Source: Candidatus Faecousia intestinigallinarum (GTDB lineage: Bacteria; Bacillota; Clostridia; Oscillospirales; Oscillospiraceae). Taken from it: 63,241 bases of DNA. Made by a program: the position numbers and the translations under genes. Location of the stretch: assembly GCA_018715805.1 (NCBI GenBank), contig DVKX01000080.1:1-63241 (forward strand). Reading direction: 5' to 3'. The notes beneath the pieces are model-generated. The model did not search any database and had not been told where the DNA came from. It was given only the letters and a program-made list of their open reading frames with translations. Of the stretch, positions 34,541-43,836 are shown piece after piece (the first letter of the stretch is position 1; every line of letters begins with the position of its first letter).

Positions 34541-35116
34541 ATGGGGATTGGAGAACTGCTGCTGTTGGCAGTGGGGCTGAGCATGGATGCCTTCGCCGTG
34601 TCTGTGTGCAAGGGTCTGTGCCTGCACAGGGTGGAATTTCGCCATAGCGCCATCTGCGGCGCATGGTTCGGCTGCTTTCAGGCGGCGATGCCGCTGATCG
34701 GCTTTTTCCTTGGCGCGCTGTTTGCCCAGGCCATCGAATCCTTTGACCATTGGGTGGCCTTTGTGCTGCTGGCGCTCATCGGCGCCAATATGCTGCGGGA
34801 GGCTTTTTCCAAGGACGAGCCGGAGGAGTGCCCGGTGGAGGCGGACTTTTCCGCTAAAACCATGCTGGTAATGGCGGTGGCCACCAGCATCGACGCTCTG
34901 GCTGTGGGCATCTCGCTGGCCATGGCGGGGGATGTGAATATCCTTGCCGCGTCCGCCCTGATCGGCGTTACCACTTTCTGCCTGTCCGCCGCAGGCGTGA
35001 AGGTGGGCAGCATTTTCGGCAGCCGCTTTGAAAAAAAGGCGGAGGCCGCCGGCGGCTGTATTCTGGTTTTTCTGGGTGTAAAGATCCTGCTGGAGCACCT
35101 GGGTGTGTGGGGATAA
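34541..35116 (+). CDS. mntP: Manganese efflux pump MntP
   Basis: A 191-residue membrane protein with six hydrophobic helices and the duplicated family motif: GLSMDAFAVSVCKG near residues 13-26 and ATSIDALAVGISLA near 113-126, each with the conserved Asp in the membrane. The family exports Mn2+. GGGAGG precedes the ATG. The downstream DUF4358 gene lies 41 nt away and could share the transcript. Confidence 0.95.
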   Translation: MGIGELLLLAVGLSMDAFAVSVCKGLCLHRVEFRHSAICGAWFGCFQAAMPLIGFFLGALFAQAIESFDHWVAFVLLALIGANMLREAFSKDEPEECPVEADFSAKTMLVMAVATSIDALAVGISLAMAGDVNILAASALIGVTTFCLSAAGVKVGSIFGSRFEKKAEAAGGCILVFLGVKILLEHLGVWG

Positions 35117-35157
35117 GCCGCGCTTTCACGGACAAACTAAAAAATGAGGAGTAAATT

Positions 35158-35703
35158 ATGAAAAGAACCATTGCTTTGATCCTGGCTGTTCTGGCCTTGG
35201 GGATAGCGGCCGCAGGCTGCGCTCCCGCCGGTGGAAACGCCGAAACGACGCAGCAGACAAATCCTGCTTTGACGGAGGAGCTGTCTGTTATCATTGACAA
35301 CATCTATACCCAGCAGCCGCTGGAGATCGCTGTGAGCACCCAAGAAGTGGACATTTCCGACACGGAATTTGCCTTGAAGAGCTTTACCGGCCTCAGTTCC
35401 AATGAATTGATTCAGGAGGCTGCGGTATCCGAATCCATGATCGGTTCCATCGCCTACTCCATGGTGCTGGTGCGGGTGAAGGATGCCAAGGACGCCCGCA
35501 GCGTGGCGGAGGAAATGAAGGCGGGCATCGACCAGCGGAAATGGATCTGCGTGGAGGCCGACGATCTGATGGTGGCCGGATACGGCGATGTGGTAATGCT
35601 GATTATGGTCAGCTCCGCATTTGCGGAAGAAGGGCTGACCGCCCAGACTATGGTGGACGCGTTTGCCGCCGTCTGCGGCGGAACGCTGGACTTCACCATC
35701 TGA
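35158..35703 (+). CDS. DUF4358 lipoprotein
   Basis: A 181-residue predicted lipoprotein. The signal MKRTIALILAVLALGIAAAGC ends in a lipobox AAGC, so Cys-21 should be lipid-anchored. The DUF4358 core includes LKSFTGLSSNELIQEAAVSES and MVLVRVKDAKDARSVAEEM. Function unknown. In Clostridia this family is often near MBOAT acyltransferases, as here. A terminator lies just after it. Confidence 0.87.
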   Translation: MKRTIALILAVLALGIAAAGCAPAGGNAETTQQTNPALTEELSVIIDNIYTQQPLEIAVSTQEVDISDTEFALKSFTGLSSNELIQEAAVSESMIGSIAYSMVLVRVKDAKDARSVAEEMKAGIDQRKWICVEADDLMVAGYGDVVMLIMVSSAFAEEGLTAQTMVDAFAAVCGGTLDFTI

Positions 35704-35718
35704 TTCCTGGAACACTTT

Positions 35719-35750
35719 TGGCCTGTTGCCTGCGCAACAGGCCATTTTTT
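35719..35750 (+). terminator. Terminator between DUF4358 and MBOAT genes
   Basis: TGGCCTGTTGC and its complement (35719-35729, 35734-35744) with a 4-nt loop are followed by TTTTTT. It sits only 10 nt before the MBOAT start, so that gene depends on read-through, an internal promoter or regulated antitermination. Confidence 0.88.
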
Positions 35751-35760
35751 GAGGTGCGTT

Positions 35761-37119
35761 ATGCTTTTTTCCAGCATCCCATTTTTATATTATTTTCTCC
35801 CTGTGGTATTGGCCGTTTATTTTCTGGCGCCAAAGGGTTGGCGCAACGGCGTGCTGCTGGCGGCCAGCCTGGTGTTTTACGGCTGGGGCGAGCCGAAGTT
35901 TCTGCTGCTCATGGCAGCTGCCATCCTCTTGTTCTACGGCTTCGGCCGGATGGTGGGCAGCAGCGCCCATAAAAGGGGATGGCTGATTGCCGCAGTCATT
36001 ACCGGCGCGGTGCTGTTGGGCGTTTTCAAGTATGCGGACTTCTTTATCAGCACGGTAAACGGCCTCACAGGGCTTTCTCTGCCGCTGCTGAAGCTGGCGC
36101 TGCCCATCGGCATCAGCTTCTACCTGTTCCAGTGCGTCAGCTATGTGGCGGATGTGTACCGGGGGCAGGCGGCGCCCCAGAAAAGTCTGGTGAAATTCGG
36201 CACCTATGTGTCCATGTTCCCTCAGCTGATCGCCGGACCAATCGTACGCTATGTGGACGTGGCGGCGCAGCTGGACGACCGGACGGTGACTTGGCCGGAT
36301 GTTCAGCTGGGGATCCGCCGGTTTCTGCTGGGATTGGGGAAAAAGGTATTGCTGGCCAACCAATTCGGCCAGCTTATTGAGATTTTTCGGGACTGCCCGG
36401 AGCCGTCCACGCTCTTTTACTGGATGTATGCGGTTGGCTATATGCTCCACATTTATTTTGACTTCTCCGGCTACAGCGATATGGCCATCGGCCTGGGGCA
36501 TCTATTGGGCTTCCGTTTTCCAGAGAACTTCCGCTATCCCTATCTAGCGAAAAGCGTTGCTGAATTCTGGCGGCGGTGGCATATGACGCTGGGCAGCTGG
36601 TTCCGGGATTATGTGTATATCCCCATGGGGGGCAACCGGGTCAGCCAGTGGCGCTGGGTGCGGAATATCCTGACGGTGTGGGCGCTTACCGGACTTTGGC
36701 ACGGCGCGGCTTGGAATTTCGTCCTGTGGGGGCTGCTGTTCGCACTGCTGCTGATGCTGGAGAAGTGGCTGCCCCTGGAGCGGCTGCCTGGCCTGCTGCG
36801 CCGGGCATATGTGCTGCTGGCGGTGTGCCTCAGCTTTGTGATCTTCAACGGGGAGAGCATGGCGCAGATCGCCGGGGATTTTGCCGGGTTGTTCGGCGCG
36901 TTCCCGTTTTCCAACGGCGTTGCGCTGTACTATCTGCGAAGCTATGCCTTGCTGTTTGCAGTCGGATTCGTAGGAGCCACGGATTTGCCGAAGAAACTGG
37001 CGGACAGGCTGCCGGGCAAAGCTGCGGCAGAGCCGGTGGCGCTCTTGGTTTTGCTGCTCCTGTGCACGGCGTACCTGGTGGACGGCTCCTTCAACCCGTT
37101 CCTGTATTTTCGGTTTTAA
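35761..37119 (+). CDS. MBOAT family O-acyltransferase (AlgI-like)
   Basis: A 452-residue multi-pass membrane acyltransferase. The block YIPMGGNRVSQWRWVRNILTVWALTGLWHGAAWNF near residues 288-322 holds the invariant His of the MBOAT site. YFDFSGYSDMAIGLGHLLGFRFPENFRYPYL is the AlgI/DltB-type signature. The protein would carry acetyl across the membrane for extracytoplasmic glycan O-acetylation. I prefer the ATG at 35761 with GAGGTG upstream. The DHHW protein follows by 12 nt and is the likely acyl-handling partner. Confidence 0.95.
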   Translation: MLFSSIPFLYYFLPVVLAVYFLAPKGWRNGVLLAASLVFYGWGEPKFLLLMAAAILLFYGFGRMVGSSAHKRGWLIAAVITGAVLLGVFKYADFFISTVNGLTGLSLPLLKLALPIGISFYLFQCVSYVADVYRGQAAPQKSLVKFGTYVSMFPQLIAGPIVRYVDVAAQLDDRTVTWPDVQLGIRRFLLGLGKKVLLANQFGQLIEIFRDCPEPSTLFYWMYAVGYMLHIYFDFSGYSDMAIGLGHLLGFRFPENFRYPYLAKSVAEFWRRWHMTLGSWFRDYVYIPMGGNRVSQWRWVRNILTVWALTGLWHGAAWNFVLWGLLFALLLMLEKWLPLERLPGLLRRAYVLLAVCLSFVIFNGESMAQIAGDFAGLFGAFPFSNGVALYYLRSYALLFAVGFVGATDLPKKLADRLPGKAAAEPVALLVLLLLCTAYLVDGSFNPFLYFRF

Positions 37120-37131
37120 GGAGGCGGCAAT

Positions 37132-38226
37132 ATGCAGAAAATACGAAACCTGGCATTCGCCTTTTTGGCGCTGGTGTGGCTGGGGCTGTGTGTATTCGCC
37201 TGGTGCAAGCCCAGCCAGGATATTTCGGACTGGGAGCGGCGGAAACTGGTGCAGATGCCCGAACTTACGGTGCAAAACCTGCTCTCCGGCTCTTTTATGA
37301 CGAAATTCCAGGAATATACCCTGGATCAGTTCCCCCTGCGGGACGGCTTCCGGCAGGGAAAATCCCTGTTCCAGTACTATGCCCTTGGGCAGCTGGACAA
37401 TAACGGCATTTACCTTACAGAGGGACACGCCGCCAAGCTGGAATACCCCTTGGATAAGCGCTCTGTGGAAAACGCCCTGGAAAAATTCCAGGCGCTGTAT
37501 GACCAATACCTGGAGGGCACGGCGGAAAATATTCTTATGGTCGTTGTGCCGGACAAAGGATACTATTTGGCGGAAAAGAACGGCTATCCCGCCATGGATT
37601 ATGCCGCCCTATTGGAAGCGGTGGCGGCGGGAACGCCCTGGGCAGAGCAGCTGGACATTACCGGTCTGCTGACGGCGGACAGCTACTACCGCACGGACAC
37701 CCATTGGCGGCAGGAGGCCATTGTCCCGGTGGCGCAGGCCGTCCTGGGCGCGTTTGGCGCGGAGAATGGGGACACATTCACAGAGGTGGCGCTGGAGCGG
37801 CCGTTCTATGGGGTGTATCATGGTCAGGCGGCGCTGCCTATGGCGGCAGAAGAGATGGTTTACCTGACCAATGGCACGCTGGAGGCGTGCAGTGTGCTGC
37901 ACCTGGATACCGGGGAGGTCACACAGGTGTATGACGCCAATATGCTGGACAGCCGGGATCAGTACGATATTTTTCTCTCCGGGGCGCAGCCCCTGCTGCG
38001 GCTGGAAAACCCCGATGCCACAACAGACCGGGAGCTGATTGTATTCCGGGATTCCTTCGGCAGCAGTCTGGCTCCGCTGCTCCTGCAAGGCTACCGCTGG
38101 GTGACGCTCATTGATACCCGGTATATCTCCCCGGCACTTCTTGGGGATTATGTAAACTTCCAGGGAAAAGACGTGCTGTTCTTGTACAGCACCCTGGTGC
38201 TGAATGGCAGCGCCGCGCTGAAGTAA
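37132..38226 (+). CDS. DHHW/AlgJ-like SGNH-fold protein
   Basis: A 364-residue protein with one N-terminal membrane anchor (LAFAFLALVWLGLCVFAW), placing the rest outside the cell. YYRTDTHWRQEAI near residues 184-196 is the DHHW-type motif, and VFRDSFGSSLAPLL near 305-318 matches the SGNH serine block of AlgJ/AlgX. It is paired with the MBOAT gene, a known arrangement for O-acetylating secreted polysaccharide. The polymer cannot be inferred; no glycan synthase is nearby. Confidence 0.92.
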   Translation: MQKIRNLAFAFLALVWLGLCVFAWCKPSQDISDWERRKLVQMPELTVQNLLSGSFMTKFQEYTLDQFPLRDGFRQGKSLFQYYALGQLDNNGIYLTEGHAAKLEYPLDKRSVENALEKFQALYDQYLEGTAENILMVVVPDKGYYLAEKNGYPAMDYAALLEAVAAGTPWAEQLDITGLLTADSYYRTDTHWRQEAIVPVAQAVLGAFGAENGDTFTEVALERPFYGVYHGQAALPMAAEEMVYLTNGTLEACSVLHLDTGEVTQVYDANMLDSRDQYDIFLSGAQPLLRLENPDATTDRELIVFRDSFGSSLAPLLLQGYRWVTLIDTRYISPALLGDYVNFQGKDVLFLYSTLVLNGSAALK

Positions 38227-38362
38227 AAAAGGTTTGTTTTGAAAGGGAGCCCTTATTTCCGTGGAAATAGGGAATGCAGCGGCTGTACAATGGCGAATTC
38301 TCGGCTTATCATCTGGTACAACTGCTACAAATCAAACGAGAAATTATGACCTGGGACAAAAA

Positions 38363-38398
38363 CGCCGCCGTGGAAAAAGGCTCCATGGCGGCGCTTTT
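38363..38398. terminator. Bidirectional terminator between DHHW and tcdA genes
   Basis: A 12-bp hairpin (38363-38374, 38382-38393, one G-U) has TTTTTG on the plus side and GTTTTTG on the minus side. Confidence 0.88.
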
Positions 38399-38401
38399 TG
38401 T

Positions 38402-39127
38402 CTATGGGCGGATGCGTTCGGGGCAGGCCAGGGCTTTGATAACCTCCCCCGCCAGCAGAAGACCCGCCGCCGCCGGGACGAAGGACACGCTGCCGGGGAC
38501 GCTGCGCCGCCCTGGAGGCGGCGCTTCCGTGCAGTCCTGGGGTGGAATGGGATCTTCCGGGGAATAGACCACCCGCAGCGTGCGGACGCCCCGCTTTTTG
38601 CACTCTTTCCGCATCACCCGCGCCAGAGCGCAGCCCTGAGTTTGGGAAATGTCCGCTATCCGAAAAGCGGAGGCATCCAATTTGTTTCCTGTGCCCATGG
38701 AGCTGATGAGGGGCGTACCGGCTTCCTGACAGGCCAGCGCCAGCGCCAGCTTACAGGATACCGTATCGATGGCGTCGATCACATAGTCATACCGGGTAAA
38801 GTCGAACTGGGACAGGGTATCCGGAGAAAAGAACACGTCCCGGGGGACGGTATGGATACTGGGGTCAATGGCCGCCGCTCGCTCCGCCGCGGCTTGAACC
38901 TTGGACATCCCCAGGGTGTGGTGGGTGGCCAAGATCTGCCGGTTCAGGTTGGTAAGGCTGATGGTATCGTGATCAACAAGCTCCAGCGTGCCCACCCCCG
39001 CTCGGGCAAGGGCTTCCAGGGCATAACCGCCTACGCCCCCCAGGCCAAAAATGGCCACCGCCGCCCGCCGCAGCCGCGCAATACCATCCTGCCCCAAAAG
39101 CAGCGCCGTTCGATCATATTGGGTCAT
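38402..39127 (-). CDS. tcdA: tRNA threonylcarbamoyladenosine dehydratase
   Basis: A 241-residue E1/ThiF-fold protein that uses ATP to cyclise t6A in tRNA. The nucleotide loop is GLGGVGGYALEALARAGVG near residues 32-50, followed by VDHDTISLTNLNRQILA and DAIDTVSCKLALA. The C-terminus retains the SSMGTGNKLD block of the CsdL/TcdA group rather than ThiF or MoeB. Single gene, between a bidirectional terminator and the divergent metY. Confidence 0.92.
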   Translation of the reverse strand: MTQYDRTALLLGQDGIARLRRAAVAIFGLGGVGGYALEALARAGVGTLELVDHDTISLTNLNRQILATHHTLGMSKVQAAAERAAAIDPSIHTVPRDVFFSPDTLSQFDFTRYDYVIDAIDTVSCKLALALACQEAGTPLISSMGTGNKLDASAFRIADISQTQGCALARVMRKECKKRGVRTLRVVYSPEDPIPPQDCTEAPPPGRRSVPGSVSFVPAAAGLLLAGEVIKALACPERIRP

Positions 39128-39200
39128 TTAAGATTCCTCCGCTCTGCGTTTTTTTCATTATAACACAACTGTCAAAGTCCCCAAAACCCGGCCGCCCGCA

Positions 39201-39229
39201 TTGACAAAAAAAGGGGAAAAGGATATAAT
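39201..39229 (+). promoter_or_regulatory. metY promoter
   Basis: TTGACA (39201-39206), 17 nt, TATAAT (39224-39229), a perfect match. The leader of about 27 nt leaves no room for a SAM riboswitch. Confidence 0.93.
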
Positions 39230-39262
39230 AAATCTCGTATTTTGATTTTTGAGGTGACACCC

Positions 39263-40546
39263 ATGGAACGGAAACTCCAGACGGAAACTTTGTGTATTCA
39301 GGCGGGCTACAGCCCTGCCAGCGGCGAACCCCGGCAAATTCCCATCGTGCAGAGCACCACATTTCAATACGCTACCTCCGAGGATATGGGCAAGCTGTTT
39401 GACCTGGAGGCGGACGGCTATTTCTATTCCCGGCTGGCCAATCCTACCTGCGACGCGGTGGCGGCGAAGATCGCCGCGCTGGAGGGAGGCACAGCGGCCA
39501 TGCTCACCGGTTCCGGTCAGGCGGCCACGTTCCTGACGGTGTTCAATATTGCCTCCTGCGGCGACCATATTATTTCCAGTTCCGCCATCTATGGCGGCAG
39601 CTTCAACCTGTTCAGCGTGACCATGAAGCGCATGGGCATCCAAGTGACCTTTGTGGATCCCGACTGCACGGAGGAGGCGCTGAACGCCGCTTTTCAGGAG
39701 AACACCAAGCTGGTGTTCGGCGAAACCATCGCCAACCCGGCGCTGACAGTGCTGGATATTGAAAAATTTGCCCGCGCCGCCCATACCCATGGCGTGCCTT
39801 TGATCGTGGACAATACCTTCGCCACCCCGGTGAACTGCCGCCCCCTGGAGTGGGGCGCGGACATTGTGACCAACTCCACCACCAAATATATGGACGGTCA
39901 CGGCGCGGCGCTGGGGGGCGTCATCGTGGACGGCGGCAAGTTTGACTGGACAAAATACCCGGAGAAGTTCCCCGGCCTCTGCACTCCGGACGAAAGCTAT
40001 CACGGCGTGACCTATACTGAGCGCTTCGGTCTGGCGGGAGCCTTTATCACCAAGTGCACTGCGCAACTTATGCGGGATCTGGGCTGCGTCCAGTCCCCCC
40101 AGAACGCTTTTTATCTGAACCTTGGTTTGGAGAGCCTGCCCTTCCGGATGCGGCAGCACTGCGCCAATGCGCAGCGTATCGCGGAGTTTCTGCAAAATCA
40201 TCCCAGGGTGGCCTGGGTGCGCTACTGCGGCCTTCCCAGCGATCCCTATTACGCCCTGGCACGGAAATATATGCCCAACGGCGCCTGCGGGGTCATCTCC
40301 TTTGGCTTGAAAGACGGCCGCAAGGGGGCGGAGGAATTTATGAAGCGGCTGCGTCTGGGTGCGATCGAAACCCATGTGGCGGATTCCCGCACCTGCTGCC
40401 TCCATCCGGCCAGCTCCACCCATCGTCAGATGACGGATGCGGAGCTGGACGCTGCCGGCGTGGGCGCGGATCTGATCCGGCTGAGCTGCGGCCTGGAAAA
40501 TGCGGAGGATCTTCTGGCGGATTTGCGGCAGGCTCTGGAGGGATGA
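39263..40546 (+). CDS. metY: O-acetylhomoserine sulfhydrylase family enzyme
   Basis: A 427-residue PLP enzyme of the Cys/Met metabolism family. It most resembles MetY, which makes homocysteine from O-acetylhomoserine and sulfide. The PLP Lys is in NSTTKYMDGHGAALGG, with YSRLANPTCDAVAAKIAALEGG and HPASSTHRQMTDAEL also characteristic. I chose the ATG at 39263 after GAGGTGACACCC. First of a three-gene operon with a PatB-type lyase and DUF1846. A gamma-lyase activity cannot be excluded. Confidence 0.92.
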   Translation: MERKLQTETLCIQAGYSPASGEPRQIPIVQSTTFQYATSEDMGKLFDLEADGYFYSRLANPTCDAVAAKIAALEGGTAAMLTGSGQAATFLTVFNIASCGDHIISSSAIYGGSFNLFSVTMKRMGIQVTFVDPDCTEEALNAAFQENTKLVFGETIANPALTVLDIEKFARAAHTHGVPLIVDNTFATPVNCRPLEWGADIVTNSTTKYMDGHGAALGGVIVDGGKFDWTKYPEKFPGLCTPDESYHGVTYTERFGLAGAFITKCTAQLMRDLGCVQSPQNAFYLNLGLESLPFRMRQHCANAQRIAEFLQNHPRVAWVRYCGLPSDPYYALARKYMPNGACGVISFGLKDGRKGAEEFMKRLRLGAIETHVADSRTCCLHPASSTHRQMTDAELDAAGVGADLIRLSCGLENAEDLLADLRQALEG

Positions 40547-40549
40547 GCC

Positions 40550-41737
40550 ATGGGCTTTGATTTCGACAGGGTCATAGAGCGCCGGGGAACCAACTGCGAA
40601 AAATATGACGGCGCGGCGGAACGCGGTTACCCGGCGGATATCCTGCCTCTCTGGGTGGCGGATATGGATTTTGCCGCCCCGGACTGTGTGCTGGACGCCT
40701 TAAAGAAGGCGGTAGAACACGGCATTTTCGGCTACAGTATGCTGGGAGAGGGCTATTTTCCGGCGCTGCAGGATTGGTTTGCGACCCATTTTCACTGGAA
40801 TTTGGAGCGGGAATGGCTGGTGAACACCCCCGGCGTAGTGCTGGCGCTGGCCATGGCCGTGCGGGCGGCTACCCGGCCGGGAGAGGCTGTGCTGGTGCAG
40901 CCGCCGGTGTATTTCCCCTTTTACCAGGTGATCCGGGATAATGAACGGAAACTGGTGGAGAGTCCGCTGATTTACGAAAATGGACGTTATACCATGGACT
41001 TTGACGATTTTGAGGGGAAAATCCGGGACAACCAGGTGAAGCTGTTTCTCCACTGCTCGCCGCACAACCCCACCGGGCGGGTGTGGACGCTGGAAGAACA
41101 GCGAAAGATCGGCGAAATTTGCCGGAAATACGGCGTTAAGGTGGTATCCGACGAGATCCACTGCGATTTTGCTTTTCCAGAGTACCCGCATATCCCGTTT
41201 CCGGCAGCCTGCCCGGAAATGGCGGAGGATACCATCGTCTGCACCGCTCCCAGCAAGACCTTTAACCTGGCGGGTTTGCAGGTGTCCAATATTTTGATTC
41301 CCGGCCAGGAATTGCGGGAGCAGTTCTGCCAGGAACTGCAGCGGGTACATATCGGTGCGCCCAACCGGCTGGGACTCATTGCCTGCCAGGCGGCCTACGC
41401 AGGCGGCGGGGAGTGGCTGGCGGCGTGCAAAGCCTATATGCGGGAAAACTTGGCCTTCGTCCGCACATTCCTGGCGGAGCGCCTGCCGGAAGTCCGCCTG
41501 GTGGAGCCGGAGGGTACTTACTTTGCCTGGCTGGACTGCGCCGGTTTGGGCTTGAGCGGCCAGGAACTGGACAAACTGATGATTGAGGAAGCGGGTCTTT
41601 GGCTGGACGCCGGCGGTATCTTCGGCGCCTGTGCGGAGCGATTCCAGCGGGTGGTGCTGGCCTGTCCCCGAAAAACGGTGGAGGAAGCCATGACGCGGCT
41701 GGGAAAAGCGGTACGCGCGCGGAAAGGGAAGGCATAA
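40550..41737 (+). CDS. MalY/PatB family PLP aminotransferase (C-S lyase type)
   Basis: A 395-residue fold-type I PLP enzyme. Typical of MalY/PatB are the start FDFDRVIERRGTNCEKYD, PLWVADMDFAAPD near residues 34-46, SDEIHCDF near 198, and the PLP Lys in TAPSKTFNLAGLQ near 229-241. Members cleave cystathionine or other C-S bonds. It starts 3 nt past metY, and together they fit a transsulfuration or sulfur-recycling role. Confidence 0.92.
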   Translation: MGFDFDRVIERRGTNCEKYDGAAERGYPADILPLWVADMDFAAPDCVLDALKKAVEHGIFGYSMLGEGYFPALQDWFATHFHWNLEREWLVNTPGVVLALAMAVRAATRPGEAVLVQPPVYFPFYQVIRDNERKLVESPLIYENGRYTMDFDDFEGKIRDNQVKLFLHCSPHNPTGRVWTLEEQRKIGEICRKYGVKVVSDEIHCDFAFPEYPHIPFPAACPEMAEDTIVCTAPSKTFNLAGLQVSNILIPGQELREQFCQELQRVHIGAPNRLGLIACQAAYAGGGEWLAACKAYMRENLAFVRTFLAERLPEVRLVEPEGTYFAWLDCAGLGLSGQELDKLMIEEAGLWLDAGGIFGACAERFQRVVLACPRKTVEEAMTRLGKAVRARKGKA

Positions 41738-41748
41738 GGGAGAAGGAT

Positions 41749-43215
41749 ATGAGAGAATTGGGGTTTGACAACGAGAAATATCTGCAAATGCAGTCCGCCC
41801 ATATCCGGGAGCGAATCGGCCAGTTTGGCGGGAAGCTGTATCTGGAGTTTGGCGGGAAGCTCTACGACGACAATCATGCCGCCCGGGTGCTGCCGGGATT
41901 CCAGCCCGACAGCAAGCTGCGGATGCTGCTGCAATTGAAAGAGCAGGTGGAAGTGGTCATCGTCATCAATGCAGACGATATTGAAAAGAACAAGATTCGC
42001 GGCGATCTGGGCATTACCTATGACCGGGACGTGATCCGCCTCATCGATGTGTTCCGTGGCTTCGGACTGTATGTTTCCAGCGTGGTGCTCAGCCGTTTTC
42101 GGGAACAGGCGCTGGCAAAGGCGTTTCAGGCGCGGCTGGAGGGTCTTGGGGTGCGAGTCTATCACCACTTTGCCATTGAGGGATACCCCTCGGACATCGA
42201 CTATGTGGTCAGCGATGAGGGCTACGGCAAAAACGACTATATTGAGACCAGCCGGGAGCTGGTGGTGGTAACCGCTCCCGGCCCCGGCAGCGGCAAGCTG
42301 GCCACCTGCCTGAGTCAGCTTTACCATGAGCATAAGCGGGGGATCCGGGCGGGCTATGCCAAGTTTGAGACGTTCCCCATCTGGAATCTGCCCCTGAATC
42401 ACCCGGTGAATATGGCCTACGAAGCGGCTACGGCAGACCTAAACGATGTGAACATGATCGACCCCTTCCACCTGGAAGCCTATGGCAAGACCACCGTGAA
42501 CTATAACCGGGATGTGGAGGCGTTCCCTGTGCTGGAAACCATGTTCCGGCAGATCCTGGGAGCGTGCCCTTATAAATCTCCCACGGATATGGGGGTCAAT
42601 ATGGTGGGCAACTGCATTGTCAACGATGCGGCGGTGCGCCAGGCCGCGTGCCAGGAGATCATCCGCCGATACTATACCGCCCTGTGCGACCTGAAGCAGG
42701 GCAAGGGCGGCGAGGAAGCGGTGCGCAAGCTGGAGCTGCTGATGCGGAAAGCGGGGGTAGACCCCAGTGAACGGCGGGTGGTGGCGGCTGCCCTGGAAAA
42801 GGCGGAGAACACCGGCCTGCCGGCGGCGGCCATGGAACTGCCGGACGGACGCATTGTGGTGGGCAAAACCTCCGATCTGCTGGGAGCGTCCTCCGCGCTG
42901 CTGCTGAACGCGCTGAAGGAACTGGCGGGGCTGGATGAAAGTCTGCATCTGATCTCCCCGGCGGCCATCGACCCCATCCAGCACCTGAAGGTGGAGCACC
43001 TGGGCAACCGGAATCCCCGGCTGCACACGGACGAGGTGCTCATCGCCCTGTCCATTTCCGCGGTTCATGATCCGGCGGCGGAACAGGCCATGGAGCAGCT
43101 TTCCAACCTGCGGGGATGTGAGGTACATTCTTCGGTGATCCTTTCGGCGGTGGACGAGCAGACCTTCAAGCGCCTGGGGGTGAATCTGACCTGCCAGCCC
43201 CGCTATATGGGATAA
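41749..43215 (+). CDS. DUF1846 domain protein
   Basis: A 488-residue protein of the DUF1846 family, recognised from GFDNEKYLQMQSAHIRERI, YLEFGGKLYDDNHAARVLPG, GPGSGKLATCLSQLYHEH (a P-loop-like GxGSGK near residue 180) and MGVNMVGNCIVNDAAV. Function is not established. The start at 41749 follows GGGAGAAGG and lies 11 nt past the PatB-like gene. A terminator follows. Its link to sulfur amino acid genes is from context only. Confidence 0.9.
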   Translation: MRELGFDNEKYLQMQSAHIRERIGQFGGKLYLEFGGKLYDDNHAARVLPGFQPDSKLRMLLQLKEQVEVVIVINADDIEKNKIRGDLGITYDRDVIRLIDVFRGFGLYVSSVVLSRFREQALAKAFQARLEGLGVRVYHHFAIEGYPSDIDYVVSDEGYGKNDYIETSRELVVVTAPGPGSGKLATCLSQLYHEHKRGIRAGYAKFETFPIWNLPLNHPVNMAYEAATADLNDVNMIDPFHLEAYGKTTVNYNRDVEAFPVLETMFRQILGACPYKSPTDMGVNMVGNCIVNDAAVRQAACQEIIRRYYTALCDLKQGKGGEEAVRKLELLMRKAGVDPSERRVVAAALEKAENTGLPAAAMELPDGRIVVGKTSDLLGASSALLLNALKELAGLDESLHLISPAAIDPIQHLKVEHLGNRNPRLHTDEVLIALSISAVHDPAAEQAMEQLSNLRGCEVHSSVILSAVDEQTFKRLGVNLTCQPRYMG

Positions 43216-43228
43216 GCAAGAAAAAGAC

Positions 43229-43257
43229 GGCCGCCGGAGGAAACTCCGGCGGCCTTT
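43229..43257. terminator. Terminator of the metY operon
   Basis: GGCCGCCGGAG and its complement (43229-43239, 43244-43254) with a 4-nt loop; TTT on the plus side and GTCTTTTTC on the minus side. Confidence 0.86.
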
Positions 43258-43264
43258 ATCGCGG

Positions 43265-43783
43265 TTATTTTTTATAGCGGTAGAGCAGATAGTCCGCCAA
43301 ATCCTCCGACCGGGAGTCTGGGGTGGTGATAGCACCGCCCAGAAGCCAGACCTCTACAGTGCCGTCTGACAGAGCTGTTTCGCTGGTACGCGCCCGGTAT
43401 AAAGCGGTTGGAACATAGCTTGTACAGTTTTTTACATTGTAGACGAACATCTTGACGGCAAAGCTCTGACCAGAATCCCGATAGAGGATGCGGACAACTG
43501 ATCCGTCCTCCGTCATGGTGAAAGTTCTTAGGTGCTGCTTACCCAAATGGGCGGACTGGAAGAAGTTGGCGACCTCCGTCAGCCGATGGGGCTGTACCTC
43601 TGTCAGATCCAGATACCCCAGTTTGACCAGATCCTCCGCCGTAACAGAGGGGGGAAGCGCCATTACTTCCTTCGTCAGATCCTCGTAGTTTTTCTCGCTC
43701 CACTTCCAGACGGCCAGCGCGCACAGGCATACCAGCACCGCGCAGAAGCCGATGATAAGTGCTTTTTTCTTACGGGCGACCAT
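43265..43783 (-). CDS. Unknown membrane-anchored protein, 172 aa
   Basis: I do not recognise this protein. The start at 43783 (MVARKKKALIIG) is chosen because AAAGGAG lies 7 nt upstream. Residues 8-27 (LIIGFCAVLVCLCALAVWKW) are a single membrane helix, so about 145 residues face outward. There are no catalytic motifs. It could belong with the short peptide gene at 44185-44280 upstream on the same strand, but a hairpin separates them. Convergent with the metY operon. Confidence 0.75.
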   Translation of the reverse strand: MVARKKKALIIGFCAVLVCLCALAVWKWSEKNYEDLTKEVMALPPSVTAEDLVKLGYLDLTEVQPHRLTEVANFFQSAHLGKQHLRTFTMTEDGSVVRILYRDSGQSFAVKMFVYNVKNCTSYVPTALYRARTSETALSDGTVEVWLLGGAITTPDSRSEDLADYLLYRYKK

Positions 43784-43836
43784 ATAATCCGCTCCTTTCA
43801 CATTGTAGAAGGAACTGCGCTGAAACGAGATACGCA

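Noticed and set aside
38274-38567. 97-codon plus ORF after the DHHW gene
   Set aside because: It runs through a bidirectional terminator and the end of tcdA.
39128-39262. SAM riboswitch before metY
   Set aside because: The leader is only about 27 nt long.
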